Shown: positions 8,219 through 17,187 of the stretch, piece after piece
Numbering within the stretch: the stretch's first letter is position 1
How the letters are laid out: each line of letters begins with the position of its first letter
NCBI GenBank assembly: GCA_032251455.1
Contig: JAVVEG010000013.1
Span: 42,621 to 106,620, forward strand
DNA length: 64,000 bases
From: JAVVEG01 sp032251455
GTDB taxonomy: Bacteria > Pseudomonadota > Gammaproteobacteria > Pseudomonadales > Pseudohongiellaceae
Direction of reading: 5' to 3'
Translations under genes and position numbers: made by a program
The notes under the pieces: generated by a model
Database searches by the model: none
Seen by the model: only the letters and a program-made list of their open reading frames with translations
What the model was told of the DNA's origin: nothing

Positions 8219-9679
8219 ATGAAAGTAAAACGCTTTGTGGCCTTGGATATGCGCAGCACCCTGACCCAGATTCGACAGGAGCTGGGCGCCGATGCCATCA
8301 TTCTGTCAACCCGGACCATAACGGGCGGGGGAGTGGAAGTCATGGTGGCCTATAATCCGGAGCAGATGGAGAGCACAGTTGCCAGTCTGGCTTTGAATCC
8401 GCCGGTATTGAAAGACAAGGAAAGTGGCCGGGAAGGTATCCGGGAGAGTGAACGCGAAAATGACCGGGAAAGCAGGGCGCAAGTTCGCACTCAGGAAAAC
8501 CGCAGCGATGTGTTGCTCAAAGCCTTCAGTGCCCGTCAGTTCAGCCGACAGGGGCGGGAATTGCGGCAGGCGCTGACTGACTCTGCGGCAAAAGCCAAAC
8601 CTTCTAAGGCAAGCGCGCGACGGCAAGAGTTTGCCGCCAGAGAGCCGGTATCTGGTGATAAACCGGATAAGCCTGTGCAGGAAGCTGTACCAGACGCAGG
8701 CATGAAGGCGATGCAGGCAGAGCTGAACAGTATTCGCAATCTGCTCGAACAACGACTCAGCGGTTTGGCCTGGGACCAATTCACCAGACGTACGCCGGTA
8801 CAGGCCTCTATCTGGGAGCGGCTCAATGGCATGGGTATCCCGGGACACCTGAGCAAGGAATTGTTGCAACGTCTGACAGAGCAAGACTTTCCGGATAAAG
8901 CCTGTCCCGATAAAGCCTGGCGCCACACCCTGGCCCATTTGACCAGATCTGTGCCGGTGACGGACACTGATGTGGTGGCGGCAGGAGGGCGGTTTGCCCT
9001 GCTCGGGCCGACCGGGGTTGGCAAGACCACAACCATTGGCAAGTTGGCCACGCGTTTTGTACTTGAGCATGGCAGCGACTCTGTTGCCCTGGTCACGACC
9101 GATACCTATCGGATTGCAGCACATGAGCAACTGCGTGCCCTGGGAAGAATTCTGGGCGTCAGTGTCCGCATTGTCGACAGACAACATGATCTGGCAATGA
9201 TTCTGGATGAACTGAGCGACAAACAACTGGTACTCATCGATACCGCCGGGCTTTCTCCCGCCTCAGCCGAGATGCAGCAACAACTGCAACAGCTGCAGCT
9301 GCAGACCCAGGCTCCGATCGACAAATTGCTGGTGATGGCGTGTACCAGTCAGGGACAGGTCTTGCGCGCAGCCTGGGCAGCCTATTCGACGGCCGGGCTC
9401 AGTGCGTGTATTCTTACCCGGCTCGATGAAACTGCGGCTTTTGGTGAGGCGTTGGCGCTGGCCATAGAAAAGAACCTGCCCATAGCCTATGAAACCTTTG
9501 GTCAGGCGATTCCTGAGGATATACGGCGTGCGCAGGCCCATCGCCTGATCAGCAGAGCAGTGGGTCTGGCCAGTGAGGCGCAACTCGATCGTGAACAGTT
9601 GATGAATGAATTTGGTGGTTTGTACAACATGCCTGGAGCTGCGCCACAGTTGGCAGTAATGGGAGAGAGGTCAATCTAG
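8219..9679 (+). CDS. flhF: Flagellar placement GTPase FlhF
   Basis: SRP-type GTPase (486 residues) that sets polar flagellum position. I place the start at ATG 8219 (MKVKRFVALDMRS), preceded by an ACAGGA ribosome site; frames extending upstream overlap flhA and lack family similarity. The B domain (~60-130) is highly charged with repeated Arg/Glu/Ser. The NG domain holds P-loop GPTGVGKT (about 263-270), DTAG, and TRLDE. It is directly abutted by fleN, the usual partner that restrains FlhF. Confidence 0.97.
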   Translation: MKVKRFVALDMRSTLTQIRQELGADAIILSTRTITGGGVEVMVAYNPEQMESTVASLALNPPVLKDKESGREGIRESERENDRESRAQVRTQENRSDVLLKAFSARQFSRQGRELRQALTDSAAKAKPSKASARRQEFAAREPVSGDKPDKPVQEAVPDAGMKAMQAELNSIRNLLEQRLSGLAWDQFTRRTPVQASIWERLNGMGIPGHLSKELLQRLTEQDFPDKACPDKAWRHTLAHLTRSVPVTDTDVVAAGGRFALLGPTGVGKTTTIGKLATRFVLEHGSDSVALVTTDTYRIAAHEQLRALGRILGVSVRIVDRQHDLAMILDELSDKQLVLIDTAGLSPASAEMQQQLQQLQLQTQAPIDKLLVMACTSQGQVLRAAWAAYSTAGLSACILTRLDETAAFGEALALAIEKNLPIAYETFGQAIPEDIRRAQAHRLISRAVGLASEAQLDREQLMNEFGGLYNMPGAAPQLAVMGERSI

Positions 9680-10492
9680 ATGCACCCGATCCAGGTAATC
9701 GCCGTGACAGGCGGCAAAGGCGGTGTTGGCAAGACCAATATCTCGGTGAATCTCGGGCTGGCCCTGACCGAGATGGGTAAGCGGGTCATCCTGCTGGATG
9801 CCGATCTGGGTCTGGCCAATGTGGATATTCTGCTTGGACTCAAGCCTGACAAGAATATTGCTGATGTGGTAGCGGGGAAATGCGAGCTGCGCGATATCAT
9901 GCTGACAACAAGCTCTGGCCTGAAAGTCATGCCGGCTTCCTCTGGGGTACATTCCCTGACTTCGCTGGGCGCCAGGCAACATGCCGGCATCATCAATGCC
10001 TTCAGCACGCTTGCCGATGAGCTGGATATTCTCCTCATCGATACCGCCGCCGGAATCTCCGACAGTGTGATCAGTTTTGTTCGCGCGGCTCAGGAAGTGC
10101 TGCTGGTAGTGTGTGACGAGCCTTCCTCGATCACTGATGCCTATGCCCTGGTCAAGTTGCTCAATCGTGACTTCAATGTGCAGCGGTTCCGGGTCATTGC
10201 CAATATGGCCCGCACCAGCGGTGAGGGCGTGCGCCTGTTCAACAAGTTCATGCACGTAACAGACCGTTTTCTGGACGTCAATCTGCAGTATGCTGGTGAG
10301 ATTCCGTTTGATGATACAGTGCGCAAGGCCACGCAACGCCAAAAGCCTGTACTGGAGGCCTATCCCGGAGGCAAGGCAGCCCAGGCTTATCGCAAGCTGG
10401 CCAAAGAATGCCTGCAATGGCCGATTGAGCAACAGGCCAACGGGCAACTTGAATTTTTTGTGGAAAGACTGGTAGCAGCCTCAGCAGGTTAA
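9680..10492 (+). CDS. fleN: Flagellar number regulator FleN (FlhG), MinD-like ATPase
   Basis: ParA/MinD-family ATPase of 270 residues. It limits flagellar number by antagonising FlhF and, in Pseudomonas, FleQ. The deviant Walker A motif KGGVGKT is at residues 13-19, with LLDADLGLANVD and LLIDTAAGIS following. ATG 9680 follows the flhF stop with no gap. The Pseudomonas name fleN is used because the surrounding order matches that genus; flhG is synonymous. Confidence 0.95.
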   Translation: MHPIQVIAVTGGKGGVGKTNISVNLGLALTEMGKRVILLDADLGLANVDILLGLKPDKNIADVVAGKCELRDIMLTTSSGLKVMPASSGVHSLTSLGARQHAGIINAFSTLADELDILLIDTAAGISDSVISFVRAAQEVLLVVCDEPSSITDAYALVKLLNRDFNVQRFRVIANMARTSGEGVRLFNKFMHVTDRFLDVNLQYAGEIPFDDTVRKATQRQKPVLEAYPGGKAAQAYRKLAKECLQWPIEQQANGQLEFFVERLVAASAG

Positions 10493-10497
10493 TGAAG

Positions 10498-11232
10498 ATG
10501 ACAGGATCAGCCATGGGAGCAGCCTTGTATAACGAAGTGCAGACAGAAAGTCTGAACGATATTGTGATCCGCTATGCCCCTCTGGTTAAGCGTATTGCTC
10601 ACCATTTGTTATTGCGGATGCCTGCCAGTGTACAGGTGGATGATCTGATCCAGTCCGGCATGATCGGTTTGCTGGAAGCTGCCAGCAAATATGATGTCTC
10701 CAAAGGGGCCAGTTTCGAGACCTATGCCGGTATCCGCATACGGGGTGCCATGCTTGATGAAATCCGCAAGGGTGACTGGGCTCCCCGCTCCGTACACCGC
10801 AAGTCGCGACAGGTGGCCGAGGCAGTCAAGGCAGTGGAGTCACGAACCGGGACAGATGCCAAGGATCATGAAGTGGCTGAGGAAATGGGCATTGATATAG
10901 ACAGCTATTACGCCATTCTGCAGGATGCTTCAGGCAGTCGCTTGTTCAGTTTTGATGATATTACCGATGGCGATGACGCACTGATGCACTCAGCCGTCGG
11001 AGCGCTGAGTGGCCCGGCGGAAGGTATGCAGAATGAGGCTTTCCGTGAACAATTGGCGGCTGCTATCGATGAGCTGCCGGAACGGGAGAAACTGGTCCTG
11101 TCTCTGTATTATGACGAAGAGCTGAACCTCAAGGAAATTGGGGAAGTGCTGGGGGTCAGCGAATCCAGGGTCAGTCAGATTCACAGCCAGGCAGCCCTGC
11201 GCCTGCGTGCCCGCCTGGGCGAGTGGCGCTGA
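10498..11232 (+). CDS. fliA: Flagellar sigma-28 factor FliA
   Basis: RNA polymerase sigma factor for late flagellar and chemotaxis genes. Region 2 includes VDDLIQSGMIGLLEAA and FETYAGIRIRGAMLDEIR, region 3 the segment around APRSVHRKSRQ, and region 4 LKEIGEVLGVSESRVSQIHS. Possible starts are ATG 10492 (overlaps the fleN stop), 10498 and 10513. I chose 10498 because its N-terminal length fits Pseudomonas FliA. The AGGA 6 bases before 10513 makes that a real alternative. A matching FliA promoter lies downstream at 11350-11376. Confidence 0.97.
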   Translation: MTGSAMGAALYNEVQTESLNDIVIRYAPLVKRIAHHLLLRMPASVQVDDLIQSGMIGLLEAASKYDVSKGASFETYAGIRIRGAMLDEIRKGDWAPRSVHRKSRQVAEAVKAVESRTGTDAKDHEVAEEMGIDIDSYYAILQDASGSRLFSFDDITDGDDALMHSAVGALSGPAEGMQNEAFREQLAAAIDELPEREKLVLSLYYDEELNLKEIGEVLGVSESRVSQIHSQAALRLRARLGEWR

Positions 11233-11349
11233 TACCCACAGTGATGTCCCGCTGCCATTTCCCTGGCAATATCCTCTTATTTCTGATCCTGCCGCGCTGA
11301 TGGTTTGGCTGCTATTCCTGTGCGGCCAGAATTAAATCATGAAATGCCC

Positions 11350-11376
11350 TAAATAAAGTGGCTCAACTGGCGATAA
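11350..11376 (+). promoter_or_regulatory. Sigma-28 (FliA) promoter of the cheYZAB operon
   Basis: TAAA at 11350-11353, a 15-base spacer, and GGCGATAA at 11369-11376 match the consensus TAAA-N15-GCCGATAA with one mismatch. It lies in the 216-base fliA-cheY spacer, about 72 bases before the cheY start. FliA dependence of chemotaxis genes is established in gammaproteobacteria, so motif and context agree. Confidence 0.8.
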
Positions 11377-11448
11377 CCCTAGACAAAGCTGGGATAAAGC
11401 TGTCAATCCATCTGTTATCAGCTCCTGACTGACTATGCGGAGGTCGTT

Positions 11449-11841
11449 TTGAACAAGAACATGAAGATTCTCATCGTGGATGATTTTTCGACGATGCGAC
11501 GAATTATTAAAAATCTGTTGAGAGATCTGGGGTTTACCAATACCGCCGAAGCAGATGACGGAAGTACGGCTCTGCCGATGCTGGAAGCCGGCAGTTTCGA
11601 TTTCCTGGTGACCGACTGGAACATGCCTGGCATGACCGGTATTGATTTGCTGAAAGCCTGTCGGGCCAGTGACAAGCTCAAGAGTTTGCCGGTGCTCATG
11701 GTTACGGCAGAGGCCAAACGGGACCAGATCATTGCTGCAGCCCAGGCTGGAGTCAATGGTTATGTGGTCAAACCATTCACGGCAGCGGCGCTGCAGGAAA
11801 AAATAGAAAAGATTTTCGAGCGTATCGAAACTACCAGTTAA
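11449..11841 (+). CDS. cheY: Chemotaxis response regulator CheY (TTG start)
   Basis: Single receiver domain of 130 residues that carries phosphate from CheA to FliM. Acidic pocket Asp11-Asp12, phospho-acceptor Asp56 (LVTDWNMPG), Thr86, Tyr105 and Lys108 (GYVVKPF) are all present. Start is TTG 11449, five bases after GGAGG; ATG 11461 is possible but lies 17 bases from that ribosome site. First gene behind the sigma-28 promoter. Confidence 0.97.
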   Translation: MNKNMKILIVDDFSTMRRIIKNLLRDLGFTNTAEADDGSTALPMLEAGSFDFLVTDWNMPGMTGIDLLKACRASDKLKSLPVLMVTAEAKRDQIIAAAQAGVNGYVVKPFTAAALQEKIEKIFERIETTS

Positions 11842-11854
11842 AGGAAGCCCGACC

Positions 11855-12664
11855 ATGGCGGTAGACAAGACAACAGCAGGCAGCAACGAAGAGGCGAGCA
11901 GTGAGGAATTCACCAGGAAGTTGAAACAGCATACCCTGCAGCTTCTGGAGAAGCTTGAAGCGGATGATATTGGCGCCGCCAATGAACTGATCCGGGAGAT
12001 CAATGGCTTCAAGGATCAAACCCTCTACCATGAAATAGGACGCCTGACCCGGGCATTGCACAATGCTCTCAAGGATTTTCACCTGGATATAGGCCTGCAT
12101 GGCTATGTGGAGGTTGAAAGTGAGCTTTCCGAAATAGCCGATGCGCGCAGTCGTTTGCATTATGTGATCAAGCTGACCGAGGATGCAGCCAATCGCACCA
12201 TGGACATGGTGGAAGCAAGCGAGCCGGTATTGAGCAATCTGGTTGAAGAGGCAAAGAGCCTGCAGGCGCAGTGGCAGCAGGCGAAGGGTGGCGATGATCA
12301 AGTCAAATTGTATGCCCAGGTCGATAGCCTGTTATCCCGGATGACACAGGATGGTGCCCAACTGCACGGGCGACTCAACGATATTTTGATGGCTCAGGGT
12401 TTTCAGGATCTCAGTGGTCAGGTAATCAAGCGCGTTATCGATCTGGTCAGTGATGTCGAGCGCAGTCTGGTCCGGCTGGTCAAGCTGGCCAGCGATGTGG
12501 AAGTGGTTGCTGGTGTCAGCAATCCGGTATTGAGCAAACCGGCATCGAAGGCAAACAAAGAGGATCAGTTGCGGGCTGAAGGCCCTTTGTTGCAGAACAC
12601 CAAAAGCGTTGTGGTATCTGGCCAGGATGATGTGGATGAACTGTTGTCCAGTCTTGGTTTTTGA
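11855..12664 (+). CDS. cheZ: CheY-P phosphatase CheZ
   Basis: Dephosphorylates CheY-P to end the tumble/reversal signal. The 269-residue protein is mostly helical. The catalytic helix contains AQGFQDLSGQVIKRV, in which the glutamine inserts into the CheY active site. The C-terminus DDVDELLSSLGF is the CheY-P tether. A variable Ala/Lys-rich linker joins the two. It sits 13 bases after cheY. Confidence 0.96.
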   Translation: MAVDKTTAGSNEEASSEEFTRKLKQHTLQLLEKLEADDIGAANELIREINGFKDQTLYHEIGRLTRALHNALKDFHLDIGLHGYVEVESELSEIADARSRLHYVIKLTEDAANRTMDMVEASEPVLSNLVEEAKSLQAQWQQAKGGDDQVKLYAQVDSLLSRMTQDGAQLHGRLNDILMAQGFQDLSGQVIKRVIDLVSDVERSLVRLVKLASDVEVVAGVSNPVLSKPASKANKEDQLRAEGPLLQNTKSVVVSGQDDVDELLSSLGF

Positions 12665-12691
12665 AAGCAATACAAAAAAGGTAAGGTTGTC

Positions 12692-14650
12692 ATGAGCTTT
12701 GGAGACGACGAAGAAATTTTACAGGATTTTCTGGTCGAGGCAGCGGAGATACTGGAGCAGTTATCCGAGCAGCTGGTATTGCTGGAACGCCAGCCTGATG
12801 ATGCCGCCTTGCTGAATGCCATCTTTCGTGGGTTTCATACCGTCAAGGGCGGAGCCGGGTTTTTGCAACTGACTCCGCTTGTCGACTGTTGCCATGTCAC
12901 TGAAAACCTTTTCGACAAATTACGCAATGGTGAACTGCAGGTCAATTCCGAGCTGATGGATATCGTGCTGCAGGTGCTGGATGTGGTCAACGCCATGTTT
13001 GAGCAGCTTAGGGGGCAGGAAGCAATCACTCCCGCTGATCCCGCCCTGCTGGAATTACTGCAGCAGTTGGTTGCCGGGGAAACACTGGCAAGGGAGAGTG
13101 TCGATACACCAGTTATGGCTGAACCAGCGTCAACTCAGGAGATGGCCACTGGCGATGAAATCACAGAGGCCGAATTTGAGGCTTTGCTGGATAGTCTGCA
13201 GGCCGATGATGATAAAGCGTCCACTGTGGCTGCTGAAATGACAACTTCCCCCGAGATTAAATCTACGGCGGAAATTCCACAGGAAGCCAGCGATTCAACG
13301 AAAAACGCACAGGCCGGCGATGATGAGATAAGTGATGATGAGTTCGAGGCATTGCTGGACACCCTGCATGGCCCGGGTGCACACAAGGGCTTGCCCGAGC
13401 AGGCAGAGAAACAGCGTGTCAAGCCTGCCCCGGTTGTTTCTCAACCACCCCAGGAAATGGCAGTTAACAAAGAGAATCAATCTGTCGGAGAGGCAACTGT
13501 TCGGGTCGATACCAAGCGCCTTGATGAAATCATGAATATGGTGGGTGAGCTGGTACTGGTTAGGAACCGCCTGGTAAGAATTGGTTTGGACGCAAATGAT
13601 GAAGTTCTTTCCAAGGCCCTTGCCAACCTGGATCTGGTCACGGCCGATCTGCAGACCTCGGTAATGAAAACCCGTATGCAGCCGATCAAAAAAGTATTCG
13701 GGCGTTTCCCACGTGTAGTAAGAGATCTGGCACGTAATCTTGGCAAGGAAGTGACTCTGGAGTTGCATGGCGAGGAGACAGATCTGGACAAGAACCTGGT
13801 CGAGGCTCTGGCCGACCCGCTGGTCCACCTGGTCCGCAATGCGGTCGATCACGGTATAGAGCTGCCGGATGCAAGAGAGCGCAACGGCAAGTCCCGCCAG
13901 GGTTCGATTCTGCTGGCTGCGGAACAGGAAGGTGATCATATTCTGTTGTCGATTGCCGATGACGGCAATGGTATGGATCCAGATGTGTTGAGGAACAAGG
14001 CCGTACAGAAAGGGATTCTGGATCGGGATGCAGCCGACAGGCTCAGCGCAGCTGAATGTTTTGATTTGATTTTTGCTCCCGGGTTTTCCACCAAAACCGA
14101 AGTCTCTGATGTGTCCGGCCGGGGCGTCGGAATGGATGTGGTAAAAACCAGAATCGCGCAGCTGAATGGCGCGATCAGTATCGATTCGAAAGCCGGGCGT
14201 GGTACCCGCATCGAAATCAAGGTGCCCCTGACCTTGGCGATCATGCCTACCCTTATGGTGATGATTGGAGATCAGACTTTTGCCCTGCCGCTGGCCAGTG
14301 TCAATGAAATTTTTGATCTGGATATGCAGCGTACCAATGTGGTTGATGGGCAACAGGTGGTCACGGTCCGCGACAAGGCTTTACCCTTGTACCATTTGCG
14401 CCGCTGGCTGGTCGATGCATCGTATCGTGCAGAAAGCGACTGCACAGCCAATGTGGTCATCGTATCGATAGGAACACAACGCATAGGTTTTGTTGTTGAT
14501 CATCTGGTCGGGCAGGAAGAGGTGGTCATCAAACCTTTGGGGAGAATGTTACATGGCACTCCTGGCATGGCAGGAGCAACCATAACCGGAGATGGGCGCA
14601 TTGCCATCATTCTGGATATTCCGGGATTGCTCAAGCGTTATGCAGGATAA
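12692..14650 (+). CDS. cheA: Chemotaxis histidine kinase CheA
   Basis: Receptor-coupled kinase (652 residues) that phosphorylates CheY and CheB. P1/Hpt carries His49 in FRGFHTVKGGAGF. The linker (about 130-260) lacks an obvious P2 fold but holds two copies of an acidic motif, ITEAEFEALLD and ISDDEFEALLD. P3 dimerisation begins near 270. P4 has the N box (LVRNAVDHGIE), ADDGNGMD and GRGVGMDVV. P5 is the CheW-like C-terminus. Complete and in order with cheZ and cheB. Confidence 0.97.
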   Translation: MSFGDDEEILQDFLVEAAEILEQLSEQLVLLERQPDDAALLNAIFRGFHTVKGGAGFLQLTPLVDCCHVTENLFDKLRNGELQVNSELMDIVLQVLDVVNAMFEQLRGQEAITPADPALLELLQQLVAGETLARESVDTPVMAEPASTQEMATGDEITEAEFEALLDSLQADDDKASTVAAEMTTSPEIKSTAEIPQEASDSTKNAQAGDDEISDDEFEALLDTLHGPGAHKGLPEQAEKQRVKPAPVVSQPPQEMAVNKENQSVGEATVRVDTKRLDEIMNMVGELVLVRNRLVRIGLDANDEVLSKALANLDLVTADLQTSVMKTRMQPIKKVFGRFPRVVRDLARNLGKEVTLELHGEETDLDKNLVEALADPLVHLVRNAVDHGIELPDARERNGKSRQGSILLAAEQEGDHILLSIADDGNGMDPDVLRNKAVQKGILDRDAADRLSAAECFDLIFAPGFSTKTEVSDVSGRGVGMDVVKTRIAQLNGAISIDSKAGRGTRIEIKVPLTLAIMPTLMVMIGDQTFALPLASVNEIFDLDMQRTNVVDGQQVVTVRDKALPLYHLRRWLVDASYRAESDCTANVVIVSIGTQRIGFVVDHLVGQEEVVIKPLGRMLHGTPGMAGATITGDGRIAIILDIPGLLKRYAG

Positions 14651-14656
14651 TCGCCA

Positions 14657-15712
14657 ATGACAATAAGGGTGTTGGTTGTCGATGACTCGGGATTTTTCAG
14701 GAGACGTTTGTGTGAGCTTATTGCAAGCCACCCATTGCTGGAGGTTGCAGGGTCAGCGACAAATGGTCAGGAAGCCATAAGCAAGGCTGAAAGCCTGAAG
14801 CCGGATGTCATTACCATGGATTACGAAATGCCGGTAATGGATGGAATTACGGCGGTTCGGGAGATAACCCGCACATTGGCCATTCCGGTGTTGATGTTTT
14901 CTTCGCTGACCTATGAGGGAGCGCGAGTCACCCTGGATGCTCTTGAGGCGGGTGCGATTGATTACCTGCCTAAAAATTTCGAAGAAATTTCGCGCAATCC
15001 GGATGAGACCCGCAAGCTGCTTTGCGAAAGAATTATCCTGGTATCCAGAAGCCGGCCGAACAGGAATCGACCATCGATCGCGGCCACGACAGCCAAGGCC
15101 ATGCCGCCAGACAGGGCAGTTGCGGACTCGAAGAGGCGCCATTCAGCGGCTTCATTGGTCGTCATAGGGGCTTCAACGGGGGGGCCGATGGCTTTGCAGC
15201 AGGTTCTGGTCAATCTGCCAGCCAATTTTCCTGTTCCTGTATTGCTGGTTCAGCATATGCCTGGCAGTTTTACCAAGGCGTTCGCCGAACGCCTCAACCG
15301 CCTCTGTCGGGTAAGCGTGGCAGAGGCCGAGGATGGCCAGACCCTGCAGGCAGGCAAAGTGTTATTGGCGCCAGGTGGCATGCAGATGGTACTGGATGGA
15401 AGAAGGCAGGGGACGGTAAAGGTTATCAGTGGAGATGAAAGATTGAATTACCGCCCATCTCTGGATTTGACCTTTGGTTCTGCTGCCAGGGAGTATGGTT
15501 CCCGGGTTTTGGGTATCGTGTTGACCGGGATGGGGGCCGATGGCAAGGAAGGCGCCAGAATGTTGAAGGAGCAGGGAGCAAAAATCTGGGCCCAGGATGA
15601 ACAAAGTTGTGTGATTTATGGTATGCCGATGGCTGTGATGCGAGCTGGCCTGGTAGATGAGCAGCTTGACTTGGCAGAAATCGGTCAACGGTTGTGCGAA
15701 GAGTTTAATTGA
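14657..15712 (+). CDS. cheB: Chemoreceptor methylesterase/glutaminase CheB
   Basis: Removes methyl groups from, and deamidates, chemoreceptors for adaptation (351 residues). The receiver domain has Asp9-Asp10 and acceptor Asp55 (ITMDYEMP). A linker (about 125-165) leads to the esterase domain with Ser173 (GASTGGP), His200 (VQHMPGSFT) and Asp295 (GMGADGKEG). Six bases separate it from cheA. No cheR is in the window. Confidence 0.96.
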   Translation: MTIRVLVVDDSGFFRRRLCELIASHPLLEVAGSATNGQEAISKAESLKPDVITMDYEMPVMDGITAVREITRTLAIPVLMFSSLTYEGARVTLDALEAGAIDYLPKNFEEISRNPDETRKLLCERIILVSRSRPNRNRPSIAATTAKAMPPDRAVADSKRRHSAASLVVIGASTGGPMALQQVLVNLPANFPVPVLLVQHMPGSFTKAFAERLNRLCRVSVAEAEDGQTLQAGKVLLAPGGMQMVLDGRRQGTVKVISGDERLNYRPSLDLTFGSAAREYGSRVLGIVLTGMGADGKEGARMLKEQGAKIWAQDEQSCVIYGMPMAVMRAGLVDEQLDLAEIGQRLCEEFN

Positions 15713-15713
15713 T

Positions 15714-16472
15714 ATGCGTGTCTGGTCGGTGGCCAATCAAAAAGGGGGCGTCGGGAAAACCACGACGGTTGTGGCCCTGGGCAGTCTGCTGGCGGCCAGT
15801 GGCAAACGTGTGTTGATGCTTGATCTTGATCCTCAGGGTTCCTTGAGCAGTTATTTCCGTCTGCAACCGGACACTCTCAAGCGCAGCAGCTATGAGCTTT
15901 TTGTCAACAATGGACTTTCTGCCAGTTCGGTGGCCGAGCTGGTTTTGCCCATGACGGACAGGAATCTGTCCTTGTTGCCAGCCAGTACCAGTCTGGCCAC
16001 CCTGGAGCGTTCGCTGCCTGGCAAGGACGGTATGGGGCTTGCCGTGGCCAAGGGCTTGAGCCTGCTCTGGGATGACTATGACCATGTGCTTATCGATACG
16101 CCGCCGACCCTGGGCGTGTTGCTGATCAATGCCCTGGCAGCCTGTGAAAAATTATTGATTCCGGTGCAGACAGAGTTCCTGGCTCTGAAAGGGCTGGAAA
16201 GAATGATGAATACCTTGCAGATGGTGATGCGGTCTCAGCAAAAAAACCTGTCGTACCTGATCATCCCTACCTTGTTTGATCGCAGGACTCAGGCCGGGGT
16301 CAACAGTCTGCGCAGCCTGCGCAGTTCTTACCCCGATTCAATCTGGCAGGCAGTGATTCCGGTTGATACGCGTTTGCGGGATGCCAGTGCCAAAGGTGTC
16401 ACTCCGGTAAGTCTGGACCCTGACAGTCGTGGCTTGAAGGCATACCGGGCCTTGTTGAAGGCTGTGATGTGA
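15714..16472 (+). CDS. parC: ParC, ParA-like ATPase for polar chemotaxis arrays
   Basis: ParA-family ATPase of 252 residues with the deviant Walker A NQKGGVGKTT (residues 8-17) and LMLDLDPQGS. ATG 15714 comes one base after the cheB stop; a longer frame from 15657 would overlap cheB. In Vibrio, ParC in this position recruits chemotaxis arrays to the cell pole. In Pseudomonas the equivalent follows motCD, which are missing here. A plasmid-type Soj is unlikely given the che context and the lack of parB. Confidence 0.85.
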   Translation: MRVWSVANQKGGVGKTTTVVALGSLLAASGKRVLMLDLDPQGSLSSYFRLQPDTLKRSSYELFVNNGLSASSVAELVLPMTDRNLSLLPASTSLATLERSLPGKDGMGLAVAKGLSLLWDDYDHVLIDTPPTLGVLLINALAACEKLLIPVQTEFLALKGLERMMNTLQMVMRSQQKNLSYLIIPTLFDRRTQAGVNSLRSLRSSYPDSIWQAVIPVDTRLRDASAKGVTPVSLDPDSRGLKAYRALLKAVM

Positions 16473-16484
16473 GGGGATCAGGGC

Positions 16485-17171
16485 ATGACTGAAAGTAAGC
16501 AACAGTTTGCTCCAGCCCTCAAGGCAAACCTGAATCCTCTGGTCCAGACCTATCTGGATGCGCTGTTGCATACGGCAACCGCAGCAGAAAGTACGCAACA
16601 GGATAAACCGGCAGACTGTTCCACAGTCTCGCCAATAATCACCCAGCCCAATATGAAGGGGAAGCAGAAGAAGCTTGTCGGCAGCCCAGTGCCGGGCCGA
16701 CGTCCTGATTGGGCCCAGTCTCCTTTTTCCTGCCTGTTGTTTGAAGTGGGGGGGCTTAGAATTGCCGCCCCCTTGATTGATCTGGGGGGGATTACTGTCT
16801 TGTCGGAGATAACGCCGATTTTTGCCCAGCCCGATTGGTTTATGGGGATTCTGCGCTGGAATGAACGCAGTATCAAGGTGATCGATACTGCCAGTCTGAT
16901 CATGCCCAAACAGCGCAATGACAGTGATGAAACACACTATGAGTGTGTGCTGATGCTGGAAGGAACTGACTGGGGCTTGGCCATAGACAAGGCAACTGAA
17001 TCCTTGACGATTGCCCCGGAAGCAGTTCGTTGGCGCAGCAATCCAGCCTCCCGTCCCTGGTTGCTGGGCACGGTGGCTGATCAGATGTGCGCTTTGCTGG
17101 ATGTCAGGGCAATCATCGGCAGCCAGTTTGTACAAAACGCATCAATCCCAGGGTCTGCCCCCTCAGTCTGA
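16485..17171 (+). CDS. parP: ParP-like CheW-domain protein
   Basis: Protein of 228 residues. A Gln/Lys/Pro-rich N-terminus (about 1-75) precedes a CheW-like domain (about 78-215: CLLFEVGGLRIAAPLIDLGG, WFMGILRWNERSIKVIDTA, ECVLMLEGTDWGLAIDKATE). In Vibrio, ParP couples ParC to CheA and stabilises arrays. Position between parC and cheW is the main support. It could also be called simply a CheW-family protein. Confidence 0.8.
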   Translation: MTESKQQFAPALKANLNPLVQTYLDALLHTATAAESTQQDKPADCSTVSPIITQPNMKGKQKKLVGSPVPGRRPDWAQSPFSCLLFEVGGLRIAAPLIDLGGITVLSEITPIFAQPDWFMGILRWNERSIKVIDTASLIMPKQRNDSDETHYECVLMLEGTDWGLAIDKATESLTIAPEAVRWRSNPASRPWLLGTVADQMCALLDVRAIIGSQFVQNASIPGSAPSV

Positions 17172-17187
17172 TGGGTTTGATGGATAC

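Noticed and set aside
13295..14353. Minus-strand frame of about 350 codons opposite cheA
   Set aside because: Entirely antisense to conserved CheA domains with no recognisable motif or start signal.
15714..16472. Plasmid or chromosome partition ParA (Soj)
   Set aside because: No parB or parS-like sequence is adjacent and the gene is locked between cheB and a CheW-domain gene, so ParC for array placement is the better call.
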